Part shown: positions 1-6,512 of the stretch, piece by piece
Numbering within the stretch: position 1 is the stretch's first letter
How the letters are laid out: each line of letters begins with the position of its first letter
From: Candidatus Melainabacteria bacterium GWA2_34_9
GTDB taxonomy: Bacteria > Cyanobacteriota > Vampirovibrionia > Gastranaerophilales > UBA9971
Reading direction: 5' to 3'
Assembly (NCBI GenBank): GCA_001784535.1
Contig: MFRJ01000078.1
Span: 9,019 to 16,534, forward strand
DNA length: 7,516 nucleotides
Position numbers and translations under genes: made by a program
Notes under the pieces: model-generated
The model's database searches: none
Seen by the model: the letters and a program-made list of their open reading frames with translations, nothing else
Told to the model about the DNA's origin: nothing

Positions 1-147
1 TGTAAATACTATAAAAACTCCAATAATTAGAATATAAGCATAAATCTGGTTTCTTGTATCAAGAGAAGACCTTTTTTTTGTTGCATTAGGGTTCGTTTTT
101 GAAGTTTTTCTCAAATCGCCTATCAGGTTTATATTTATGGTTTTCAA
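1..147 (-). CDS. pilN: PilN-like type IV pilus inner-membrane assembly protein, N-terminal fragment (runs off left edge)
   Basis: Only the first 49 codons are inside the window. They read MKTININLIGDLRK, a basic and polar stretch (about residues 14-34), then the start of a hydrophobic helix (residues 36-49, IYAYILIIGVFIVFT). This is the PilN layout: a short cytoplasmic tail with an INL(L/I) motif, then one transmembrane segment leading to a periplasmic domain. In known systems the INLLP-type tail docks into PilM, and pilM lies just upstream here. The start is a TTG at 147. An in-frame TGA sits two codons upstream (151-153) and no ATG or GTG lies before the INL motif, so TTG is close to forced. 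AGGAA (minus strand, 156-160) sits 8 nt upstream. The gap to the pilM stop is 53 bp, so the two are probably co-transcribed. The identification rests on the motif, topology and neighbour, because most of the protein is missing. Confidence 0.75.
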   Translation of the reverse strand, partial: MKTININLIGDLRKTSKTNPNATKKRSSLDTRNQIYAYILIIGVFIVFT

Positions 148-155
148 CTTTCAAG

Positions 156-160
156 TTCCT
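156..160 (-). promoter_or_regulatory. Shine-Dalgarno of pilN, supporting a TTG start
   Basis: AGGAA on the minus strand ends 8 nt before the TTG at 147. It decides the start together with the in-frame stop at 151-153. A second TTG a few bases upstream is in another frame and reaches a stop after 22 codons. Confidence 0.6.
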
Positions 161-200
161 TTTATCTTTGATTACTGCTCTTAATTTAGGTTTATTAAAT

Positions 201-1295
201 TTAATCTGAGTGTAATGCCAGACCAATGCTTGTAGAAAGTGCCGGAATGTTTACCGGATAAAGAGTGTTTTCCGAAATTTCAAGATTATGAGAGATATTT
301 TTAAGAGAATTACAAAGTTCTGTTTGGATTTTTAACTTGTTTGATATGTATTTATCAATGTTTTCAATACATACGCCGCTTCCGCCCAGAATAATTTTTT
401 CTATTTCAGTATTTTCGCCATTTTGAGAATTATAAAACTCAATAGCCTTTTGTATTTCGGAGGCAATATTGCTGTAAATATTTCTTGCTGCATTTGAAGC
501 TTTATGCAAATCAGGATTATCGTTTATTTCCATTCCCGGAAGAATCAAACCGAACTCAGGAAGTCTTTTTTCGGCATCTTCTTTGCCTATTTCAAAGCTT
601 TTCATTATGGCTTCAACGATATTTTTTTTGCCTGTTTCTGTGTTATGGGAAAAAACGGGCATTCCGTTTTTGATAATGTTTATATCAGTGTTTTCGTATC
701 CTATTAATACTGATATATAAGTTAAATCAGGATTATTAATCATTTCAGCGTTTGCAAGTGTCTTTATCATAGCAAAAGAAGAAACATCTATTACTTCTAC
801 TTCTAAATCTGCTTTTGCAATGGTTTCTACAAGATTTTTTGCAATCGTTTTTGAAAGAGCGCAGAGAATTACATCAAGTTTGTTTTCTTTTTTTGTTTCA
901 AGAATCTCAAAATCAACATTTATTTCGTTCATTGTGAAAGGAATATGTTTCGATGCTTCCTGCGGAGCAATTATTTTCAATTCCTCTGCCGGCAAATTTG
1001 GCAAAGCAAGGGTTTTTATGAACATATTACTGCTGGAAATACATATATTCAGTGTTTTTATATTAAAGTTATTTTCTTCAATTATTTTTTTCAATTCTTC
1101 TGCAAAAACATCAGGTTTAGTTAGCATTCCATTTTGAAGAATTTCTTCTTTGAAATTTTTACAGGCAAAATGCTCAAGAACATATTTGTCTTTTTCAATT
1201 GAAATTGAAGCAAGGGTAAAACCTTCCGGTGATATATCAAGACCGGCATGAATTTTTGGAGTTTTTTTAAATAAATTTAATACCATCTCTAACAC
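201..1295 (-). CDS. pilM: Type IV pilus assembly protein PilM (actin-like ATPase fold)
   Basis: PilM is a cytoplasmic FtsA/actin-like protein that binds ATP and the N-terminal tail of PilN, linking the PilN/PilO alignment subcomplex to the pilus motor. The length (364 aa) is normal for the family. Visible landmarks are the phosphate-1 loop AGLDIS (17-22), the typical segment LPNLPAEELKIIAPQEASKH (98-117), a second nucleotide-loop region around VLIGYENTDINIIKNGMPVF (196-215), the adenosine-site glycines IILGGSGVCIENI (301-313), and the closing YPVNIPALSTSIGLAL (346-361), common in PilM. The start is uncertain. GTG at 1295 gives the longest form; an ATG at 1286 (three codons in) puts the start 14 residues before GLDIS and has a weak GTGAG 8 nt upstream, so it is about equally likely. 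pilN follows after 53 bp. The gene is separated from the upstream radical SAM gene by 196 bp, so it may have its own promoter. Confidence 0.93.
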   Translation of the reverse strand: MLEMVLNLFKKTPKIHAGLDISPEGFTLASISIEKDKYVLEHFACKNFKEEILQNGMLTKPDVFAEELKKIIEENNFNIKTLNICISSSNMFIKTLALPNLPAEELKIIAPQEASKHIPFTMNEINVDFEILETKKENKLDVILCALSKTIAKNLVETIAKADLEVEVIDVSSFAMIKTLANAEMINNPDLTYISVLIGYENTDINIIKNGMPVFSHNTETGKKNIVEAIMKSFEIGKEDAEKRLPEFGLILPGMEINDNPDLHKASNAARNIYSNIASEIQKAIEFYNSQNGENTEIEKIILGGSGVCIENIDKYISNKLKIQTELCNSLKNISHNLEISENTLYPVNIPALSTSIGLALHSD

Positions 1296-1321
1296 TCACA
1301 TACTTTATTGTTCATATTTTA

Positions 1322-1331
1322 ATAATACACA
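1322..1331 (-). promoter_or_regulatory. pilM: Candidate extended -10 promoter for pilM
   Basis: On the minus strand TGTG is followed directly by TATTAT (1327 down to 1322), about 27-32 nt before the pilM start. The -35 position (TTAATT, 17 nt upstream) is a poor match. The region is very AT-rich, so a chance match is possible. Confidence 0.3.
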
Positions 1332-1389
1332 TGTTTTCAAAAAAAATTAAGTATCTGAAAACAAAAAACATTATTCCGAAAAGCAGAAA

Positions 1390-1404
1390 AAGCTCTTTTA
1401 GCTT
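1390..1404 (-). terminator. Weak hairpin with T-rich tail after the radical SAM gene
   Basis: AAGCT and AGCTT form a 5-bp stem around a 5-nt loop. On the minus strand it is followed by TTTCTGCTTTT. It lies about 90 nt past the radical SAM stop and before the pilM promoter region, where a terminator would be expected. The short stem makes it marginal. Confidence 0.3.
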
Positions 1405-1452
1405 AATATATTTGCCTGTCGACAATTATATTTTTGTCTTTACATTTTTAAC

Positions 1453-1474
1453 AATCCGAAATGCATTTTGGATT
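1453..1474 (-). terminator. Inverted repeat just after the radical SAM stop, possible terminator or 3' end
   Basis: AATCC and GGATT flank an AAAT/ATTT inner stem, 18 bp past the stop of the radical SAM gene. The stem is continuous as plus-strand RNA (one G-U pair) but has an A-C mismatch as minus-strand RNA. No long U tract follows on the minus strand; only GTTAAAAATG does. It may be an RNA 3' structure or a chance palindrome. Confidence 0.25.
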
Positions 1475-1491
1475 TTAAGAAATAAACTTCA

Positions 1492-3045
1492 TTAATTGGC
1501 GTTAATTCTGTGATTACGGATTTGTTTCAGGTTAATGTCTTTTTGTTTGAACATTGTTAACCTAAGAATAAATCTTATTAGCATGAAAAATATCATTTGT
1601 TTGATTGAATAACCAAAATATTTTTGACGGATTTTTAATATCTTTTTTTCGCTGAAATGCTTTGTTTCATAACCAAGAGACATCGTTTTTTCACTGTGTA
1701 CCCGATGAAAATCAGCAATAGTTTTTCTTTTTAGCTTTATCTCAAATTTATCAGGATTTTCAAACCATGGAGCACCCGGTTCCATTTCAACAGGAAAGAA
1801 AAAGTTTTTGGTTATGCATTTATATTTCTTTTTCAGGTTTTTTTGATACTTATGAGTAGATTTAATATCTTTCATTGTTTCGTCAGGCAAACCAAAAGTA
1901 AAATACAGCTGTGTTTTAATCTTTTTTTCTTCTAAAATATCAAGAATTTCTTCCATTTGAGCATTTGAAAAATAAAAAGCCCTGTGTTTTTTGCGTAATT
2001 CTTCATTTGCAATCTCAGGAGATAATAAAATTAGCGATTCAGGGTGCAGATTTTTTTGGAAGGATTCGATAAATCCTTCTGTAGGCAACCCAAAACATTC
2101 AAAATCAAGTTTTATTTTAGGTGTAATTTTTCCCAGCTCTTCAAAAACACTTTCAAGATAAGTCTGATTTTCGGGACTTGGATCAAAACACACGTAAAAA
2201 TTATTTATTTTAAATTTATGCAAAATAGTTTCAAGTGTTTCTTTGATTTTTTCCGGGGATCTCCAGACAGTGTTGCATCTTCCGGTGATATTTTTAATTG
2301 TTTTGTAGCTTCCCCCGCACCATGTGCAAGTGCCCGGACAGCCTCTGCCGAAACATATCCCAAAAATTGTAGGAGTTGGTCGCTGATTAAATAAAACTCT
2401 GGCGGCTTTTTCCCAGGGCAGCATCCATTGCAGGTTAACATAAGTAGTAAAATTTTTGACTTTATCAATGGCTGAAAAGTTCCAGCTGTTAATATCTTCT
2501 TCATTTGCAATAAAAGTAATAGAATTTTCTATTATAGAGCCTTCATTATTTCTCCAAACAAGATTAGGCACTTCTGATAAATCAGAATCTTTAGCCAGTA
2601 CTTTTTTTACAAGTTCTGATAGCGGTTTTTCACCTTCACCGCGGATTACGGCATCTATAAACGGATAATTTTCAAGAATATCTTTTGCAAAATAACTTGA
2701 AGTATATCCGCCAAATACTATAAAAACGGCAGGATTATCTTCTTTTACCTGTCTAGCTGCTTCAATACTGTCATAAGTTTGAGGATGCCAGTGGAGAGAA
2801 AAAGCTGCCACCGGTGCTTCAAAATATTTAACATGGTTTGCAATAGAAAATAAAGGATTTAAGGTTTTTTCTGCTGCCAGATTAACAATATGGCTTGAAA
2901 ATCCTTTATTAGTTAATTCTTCCACAAGGGAATACATTCCCATTGCTATAAAATTAACTTTTGAATTCCAGCCTAAAAGCGAATCATATTCCAATAGTTT
3001 TGGCACATGAATTAAAATACAATCTGCATGTTCAGGATTTTTCAT
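1492..3045 (-). CDS. B12-binding-type radical SAM protein, unknown substrate
   Basis: This 517-aa protein has two recognisable parts. Residues 1-170 resemble the cobalamin-binding-type Rossmann domain found in front of many radical SAM enzymes, with FIVFGGYTSSYFA (108-120) and DAVIRGEGEKPLSELV (131-146). Residues 225-430 are the radical SAM barrel with a C-x3-C-x2-C iron-sulfur motif (C236, C240, C243, inside GRGCPGTCTWCGGSY). Such enzymes cleave S-adenosylmethionine to start radical chemistry; the B12-linked ones often methylate or rearrange lipids, tetrapyrroles or natural products. The usual DxHxxG cobalamin ligand motif is absent. In its place is SLHWHPQTYDSIEAA (83-97), which reminds me of the archaeal/bacterial Ta0216-type B12/rSAM group of unknown function. 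The C-terminus has a hydrophobic, basic stretch (IKQMIFFMLIRFILRL, 481-496) that may bind the membrane. The ATG at 3045 is 12 bp after the regulator stop, and its AGGA overlaps that TAG, which suggests translational coupling. The substrate cannot be inferred. Confidence 0.88.
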   Translation of the reverse strand: MKNPEHADCILIHVPKLLEYDSLLGWNSKVNFIAMGMYSLVEELTNKGFSSHIVNLAAEKTLNPLFSIANHVKYFEAPVAAFSLHWHPQTYDSIEAARQVKEDNPAVFIVFGGYTSSYFAKDILENYPFIDAVIRGEGEKPLSELVKKVLAKDSDLSEVPNLVWRNNEGSIIENSITFIANEEDINSWNFSAIDKVKNFTTYVNLQWMLPWEKAARVLFNQRPTPTIFGICFGRGCPGTCTWCGGSYKTIKNITGRCNTVWRSPEKIKETLETILHKFKINNFYVCFDPSPENQTYLESVFEELGKITPKIKLDFECFGLPTEGFIESFQKNLHPESLILLSPEIANEELRKKHRAFYFSNAQMEEILDILEEKKIKTQLYFTFGLPDETMKDIKSTHKYQKNLKKKYKCITKNFFFPVEMEPGAPWFENPDKFEIKLKRKTIADFHRVHSEKTMSLGYETKHFSEKKILKIRQKYFGYSIKQMIFFMLIRFILRLTMFKQKDINLKQIRNHRINAN

Positions 3046-3057
3046 TTTTGCTTAATC

Positions 3058-3714
3058 CTAAATCAGTTCTTCTTTTACAGCTTTCATTGCAGCTTGTGTG
3101 CGGTCTTCTACTTCAAGCTTCTGGAAAATGTTTTTAATATGTGTTTTTACTGTGTTCAAGCTTATAAAGAGATTGTTCGATATTTCCTGATTGCTGCATC
3201 CTTTTGCAATAAGATTGAGAACGTCAACTTCTCTTTCTGTTAAATCAGACATGGTGTCACTTTTCAAGAATTTGCCAAATCTGTCTACAAATTTGTCAAG
3301 AACTATTTTTGCAATTCTCGGATCAAGCCATGAGGCTCCATCGTAAGTACTTTTTACAACTGCAACAAGAATCTCTGGATCAACGTCTTTCATGCAATAT
3401 GAATTGGCGCCTGCTGAAAGTGCATCCAGCACATCCTGTTCTGTTTCATGAGAGGTAAGCATAATTATTTTTGAGCTTGAACCTGCTTTTTTAATTTCTT
3501 TTGTTGCTTTAATGCCGTCCATTATTGGCATTCCTATATCCATCAAAATCACGTCGGGTTTGAATTTTTGGGTTGCTTCAATAGCAATTTGACCGTCATT
3601 TGCTTCACCAACGATTTCAATATCATCAAACTGCTTAAGGGTAGTTTTTAACCCGACGATAGTAAGTTTTGAATCATCAACGATTAGAACTTTTATAGGT
3701 TTTTTTTCACTCAT
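3058..3714 (-). CDS. NarL/FixJ-type response regulator, receiver plus LuxR helix-turn-helix
   Basis: This 218-aa DNA-binding response regulator is likely the partner of the kinase encoded immediately upstream. The receiver domain (about 7-125) has all key residues: the acidic pair D13/D14, phospho-acceptor D59 in DVILMDIGMP, T87 and K109. A linker (126-150) carries the WLDPRIAKIVL segment that I associate with cyanobacterial-type NarL regulators. The LuxR/GerE helix-turn-helix (about 156-213) contains LTEREVDVLNLIAKGCSNQE, then the recognition helix TVKTHIKNIFQKL. Phosphorylation normally frees this domain to dimerise and bind inverted repeats. The ATG at 3714 has AAGGA 8-9 nt upstream. The gap from the kinase stop is 31 bp, and the radical SAM gene follows after 12 bp. 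The length is typical and nothing looks broken. The target genes are unknown, but the inverted repeat at 6284-6296 in the cluster's own promoter is a candidate site. Confidence 0.95.
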   Translation of the reverse strand: MSEKKPIKVLIVDDSKLTIVGLKTTLKQFDDIEIVGEANDGQIAIEATQKFKPDVILMDIGMPIMDGIKATKEIKKAGSSSKIIMLTSHETEQDVLDALSAGANSYCMKDVDPEILVAVVKSTYDGASWLDPRIAKIVLDKFVDRFGKFLKSDTMSDLTEREVDVLNLIAKGCSNQEISNNLFISLNTVKTHIKNIFQKLEVEDRTQAAMKAVKEELI

Positions 3715-3745
3715 TTTTTTATTCCTTATATTAGTTAAGTATTAT

Positions 3746-5557
3746 TTATGATGGTTGAACAGGTAAAGTAAGTTTAAATGTACTTCCTCCTTTGTCAGAG
3801 CTTTCTGCCCATATATTACCGTTGTGCTGAATAATTACCTGATAGGAGTAATATAATCCCAGTCCTGCGCCAGAGGGTTTTCTTCCTTTGCTTAATGAAA
3901 ATCTCTGGAACAATAAAGGCATATCTTCTCTGGCAAGACCTATACCATTGTCTTCCACGCTAAATATAACGCTGTTAGTTAAATCTAAAGTTCTTGTTAG
4001 TGTAGTATAAGAATCTATATCAGTTCTTGGCTTGTAAAGTGTTTTCTCGCCCATAAGCTCAACATTACAATTGATAAAACCTCTGTTAATCCCATTGTTA
4101 ATGGCATTGCTTATCAGATTATGCATTACTCTTTTGATTTCGCGTTTATCTGCTTTTACGTGGATTGCATCATGGTTGCTGTTTATATTTATTTGGATTT
4201 TTTTGTCATCAGCAAGTGATTTTATTTGATTTATAGAATCTTTTAAAAGGTCAATAATATCAAATTCTGACTCAAACAGTCTTACATTTCCGCTATCGTA
4301 TCTATAAACTTCCAACAATGTTCCTATCATTTCAAGTGAAGAATTATTTGTACTTTTTATAAGTTCAAGAACTTCTTTCTGTTCCTGTGTAATTTCTCCA
4401 TAAGCTCCTTTTAGCATATATGTAACAGTTTGATTTTCGGCAAGCATCGGAACTTTAAGGTCATGAGTGAGAGTAGCGACAAAATTATCTCTTAAGTGTT
4501 CCTGTTTTTTAAGGTTTATAGACATCTGGTTAAATGTTGTGGCAAGCTGCGCCATTTCGTCATTACCTCTGATTTTTACCTGATGCTCAAGGTCACCAAG
4601 CGCAATTGATTCTGCTGCATCAACGAGTGCAAGTACAGGATTTGTGATTGTTCTGGCAAACCAGCCGGCAATTAACATGGCTACAAAAAGACTTATTACG
4701 GCAATAATTCCTATTGACTTAATATTTCTGTCTCCGGGAATTATAAACTCATTTTTTGAAATTCCAATATATGTATTACCTATTGTTTCATTAAAGTAAT
4801 TTGTTAATGGAATAACTGAATTATATTCAGCCGGATTTTGAAGCTGAATTCCGTTAAAAAACTCATTTTTAGATAATTCAGAAGATGGTTCAAAAACAAT
4901 ATTATTTGAATTAAGAATTAAAGCTTTATCGTTTGTTATTTTATAAAAAGCTATGGTTGAGTTGGTAAGGGTTTTTATTTCTTGAGGAATAGAAATTTTG
5001 TCAAAAGACTTGCCTATTATTAAAACTGAAGGAATATTGTTAGTTCCATTAAAGACTGGTGATACAACTATTTTATAAATATTATCGGCAGTGCTTTCTG
5101 TAGAAGAAATAGTTTCACCGGAGAAAGCAATATTAATAAGTTTGTTAAAAGAATATGAAATTTCTTTTCTGCTTAAATTGCCTGTATTTACTAAAAATTC
5201 ATTATTTCTTGTAATTAATGCACAAAAATCAAGATCATTATTTTTTTGTAAATCATCTAAAACAGCATTTTTAGAAGATTTATCGTTAATAATTCTTTTA
5301 AGGCTATTTTGAGCTAAAAATTTAAGTTTATCTCCTTCTGCGATATATTTCTGGTCAAAAATCTTTTTGTTTAAATTCAGCTGGTTAGCTGAGCTTTCAG
5401 TCATACTCTGATTAATTATATCTGTTGAAAAATTATTAATAACCATAATAGGAATGGTAATTACAAAAAGAACCAATGTTAAAAGTTTTGTGGTAATTGT
5501 ATCTATGGATTTTAAAAAGTGGTTTACGTTTTTTCTAAAAAATTTTATAGGATGCAT
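3746..5557 (-). CDS. Membrane sensor histidine kinase with Cache-like extracytoplasmic domain, HAMP, HisKA and HATPase
   Basis: This 603-aa transmembrane kinase autophosphorylates a histidine and passes the phosphate to a regulator. Order: a basic cytoplasmic tail (1-23), TM1 (about 24-42), a large extracytoplasmic sensor (about 43-278), TM2 (about 281-300), HAMP (302-354), a HisKA helix pair with H365 in FVATLTHDLKVP, and a HATPase domain with N box HNLISNAIN (N480, N484), G1 DNGIG (536-540), F box around F550/F553 and G2 GAGLGL (563-568). The sensor has alternating strands such as IYKIVVSPVFNGTNNIPSVL (160-179), which look Cache-like; the ligand is unknown. The N box to G1 distance is about 52 residues, longer than usual, owing to an insert around 500-525. 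All catalytic motifs are present, so it should be active. The ATG at 5557 has GGAA 9 nt upstream. The gene follows the sigma factor gene by 47 bp and precedes the regulator by 31 bp, so these are a natural two-component pair. Confidence 0.93.
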   Translation of the reverse strand: MHPIKFFRKNVNHFLKSIDTITTKLLTLVLFVITIPIMVINNFSTDIINQSMTESSANQLNLNKKIFDQKYIAEGDKLKFLAQNSLKRIINDKSSKNAVLDDLQKNNDLDFCALITRNNEFLVNTGNLSRKEISYSFNKLINIAFSGETISSTESTADNIYKIVVSPVFNGTNNIPSVLIIGKSFDKISIPQEIKTLTNSTIAFYKITNDKALILNSNNIVFEPSSELSKNEFFNGIQLQNPAEYNSVIPLTNYFNETIGNTYIGISKNEFIIPGDRNIKSIGIIAVISLFVAMLIAGWFARTITNPVLALVDAAESIALGDLEHQVKIRGNDEMAQLATTFNQMSINLKKQEHLRDNFVATLTHDLKVPMLAENQTVTYMLKGAYGEITQEQKEVLELIKSTNNSSLEMIGTLLEVYRYDSGNVRLFESEFDIIDLLKDSINQIKSLADDKKIQININSNHDAIHVKADKREIKRVMHNLISNAINNGINRGFINCNVELMGEKTLYKPRTDIDSYTTLTRTLDLTNSVIFSVEDNGIGLAREDMPLLFQRFSLSKGRKPSGAGLGLYYSYQVIIQHNGNIWAESSDKGGSTFKLTLPVQPS

Positions 5558-5604
5558 AATTTATTTTTCCAACCTTTTCACTAATAAGTTTTACACAATT
5601 ATTT

Positions 5605-6255
5605 TTATATAAGTTCATCATTTTTAAGTTTGAGTTTTATTCTATCAAGTCCTGTTTGAATAATCCTTGTAATTCTTGAGGATGTTACATTTAATTCTGT
5701 TGCTATTTCCTTAACTTTTTTGTTTTTATAAAACCTCATTTCAAGTACCATTTTTTCTCGAGGAGGGAGTCCTTTCATCGCTTCTCTTATCGCTTTGCTC
5801 ATTTCAAGAAATTCTATTCTTTGATCGGGTGTAAAGGCAGTATCTTCTATTTGAACAGGATTATCAGCCTCTGCAAGTTCTTCTATAGAAAAAATAGTTT
5901 CATATATTGCTTGTCTGATATTATTTTCGTTTAAATCTTCGTTTTCTTCATCATCATCGTCAAATTCTTTTGATAAATATTTGCAGGAATACCATTTATA
6001 GCGTCTTCGGAATTCATTTCTTATTGCCCATTTAATGGCTGTAGACATATAAGCATCCGTATGTTTAACTGTGGATTGAGAAGACAAAACAACATATACA
6101 GCTGTTGCTCCTATATTTACTAATTCGGCATAATCTATAATATGTGTAGATAAAGACAGCCTTGAATATTCAATACGCGCTACGGTTTTTATAAGCTCTG
6201 TATAGTCATTTACAGTTTTAGCAAATATCTTATTGGACGGATCCGGGGTTTGCAT
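5605..6255 (-). CDS. Sigma-70 family RNA polymerase sigma factor, regions 2 and 4 with acidic linker
   Basis: This 216-aa alternative sigma factor redirects RNA polymerase to a subset of promoters. Region 2 is seen at about 15-95: IIDYAELVNIGATAVYVVLS (39-58) matches the core-binding helix, and AYMSTAIKWAIRNEFRRRYK (68-87) matches the -10 recognition helices. Region 4 lies at 160-212, with LPPREKMVLEMRFYKNKKVK (163-182), EIATELNV and the recognition helix TSSRITRIIQTGLDRI (191-206). No region 3 is recognisable. Between the domains is a linker with a very acidic run (DDDDEENEDLNENN, 99-112). By size it sits between ECF factors and FliA/SigB-type factors; I cannot assign a subgroup or regulon. 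The ATG at 6255 is the only start after an in-frame TAA at 6274-6276. The Shine-Dalgarno is weak, and the candidate promoter gives a leader of only about 10 nt. It is the first gene of the sigma/kinase/regulator/radical SAM cluster; no anti-sigma gene is visible beside it. Confidence 0.9.
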   Translation of the reverse strand: MQTPDPSNKIFAKTVNDYTELIKTVARIEYSRLSLSTHIIDYAELVNIGATAVYVVLSSQSTVKHTDAYMSTAIKWAIRNEFRRRYKWYSCKYLSKEFDDDDEENEDLNENNIRQAIYETIFSIEELAEADNPVQIEDTAFTPDQRIEFLEMSKAIREAMKGLPPREKMVLEMRFYKNKKVKEIATELNVTSSRITRIIQTGLDRIKLKLKNDELI

Positions 6256-6272
6256 ATTTCTACTTTTACCAG

Positions 6273-6302
6273 ATTAAATGGTAGTGAATAGTTCACAATC
6301 AA
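6273..6302 (-). promoter_or_regulatory. Candidate promoter of the sigma/kinase/regulator/radical SAM cluster
   Basis: On the minus strand a -35-like TTGATT (6302-6297) and a -10-like TTTAAT (6278-6273) are 18 bp apart, matching 4/6 and 5/6 of the housekeeping consensus. The predicted transcript start falls about 10 nt before the sigma ATG at 6255, so the leader would be very short. The spacer is occupied by a perfect inverted repeat, listed separately. Confidence 0.5.
6284..6296. promoter_or_regulatory. Operator-like inverted repeat GTGAATAGTTCAC
   Basis: Two perfect 5-bp half-sites (GTGAA and TTCAC) are separated by 3 bp. The repeat abuts the -35 box and lies wholly between -35 and -10 of the candidate cluster promoter, a position where a bound protein would usually block RNA polymerase. 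The binder is unknown; autoregulation by the cluster's own LuxR-type regulator is one possibility. Confidence 0.45.
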
Positions 6303-6394
6303 AATCAATATTACACTTTTTTGAAATAAAAATAAATGTTTTTATAAAAATTATCTTATCAGCTTAAAAAAGAATGAACAAGGTTTTAAACAGA

Positions 6395-6416
6395 ATCATT
6401 ATTTTATCATTATTTT
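6395..6416. repeat. Tandem 11-bp direct repeat in the divergent intergenic region
   Basis: ATCATTATTTT occurs twice, back to back and without mismatch, followed by one more T. The period is about one helical turn, as in direct-repeat binding sites of some regulators. It lies between the promoters of the sigma cluster and the 87-residue gene. The low complexity of the region leaves room for chance or replication slippage. Confidence 0.5.
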
Positions 6417-6500
6417 TCCAGAGTTGCATGACAATTTTCTCAAAAAATTTGTTTTTATAAAACTATAAGGGATTTTAAAAATAATTAAACTTTTTAAGAG

Positions 6501-6505
6501 GGAGG
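6501..6505 (+). promoter_or_regulatory. Strong Shine-Dalgarno of the 87-residue gene
   Basis: GGAGG within GAGGGAGGAAA lies 7 nt before the ATG at 6513. It is the best ribosome binding site in the window and is strong support that this small reading frame is translated. Confidence 0.8.
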
Positions 6506-6512
6506 AAATTTT

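Noticed and set aside
485..1137. Plus-strand open frames opposite pilM
   Set aside because: They are antisense to a well-supported gene, lack good ribosome binding sites and give Phe/Ser-rich translations typical of reverse frames in AT-rich genes.
2044..2668. Open frames on the plus strand and in another minus frame within the radical SAM gene
   Set aside because: The radical SAM frame is intact across the region with all motifs. The alternatives have no recognisable domain or start signals.
3028..3243. Plus-strand open frame across the radical SAM/regulator junction
   Set aside because: It is antisense to the LuxR helix-turn-helix region and has a low-complexity Cys/Phe-rich translation.
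5091..5312. Plus-strand open frame opposite the kinase sensor domain
   Set aside because: It is antisense to the continuous kinase frame, with no start signal or domain.
6256..6512. Possible small RNA or riboswitch in the long divergent intergenic region
   Set aside because: No stable GC-containing stem or known riboswitch core is visible. The region is nearly all A and T, with only the promoter palindrome and tandem repeat standing out.
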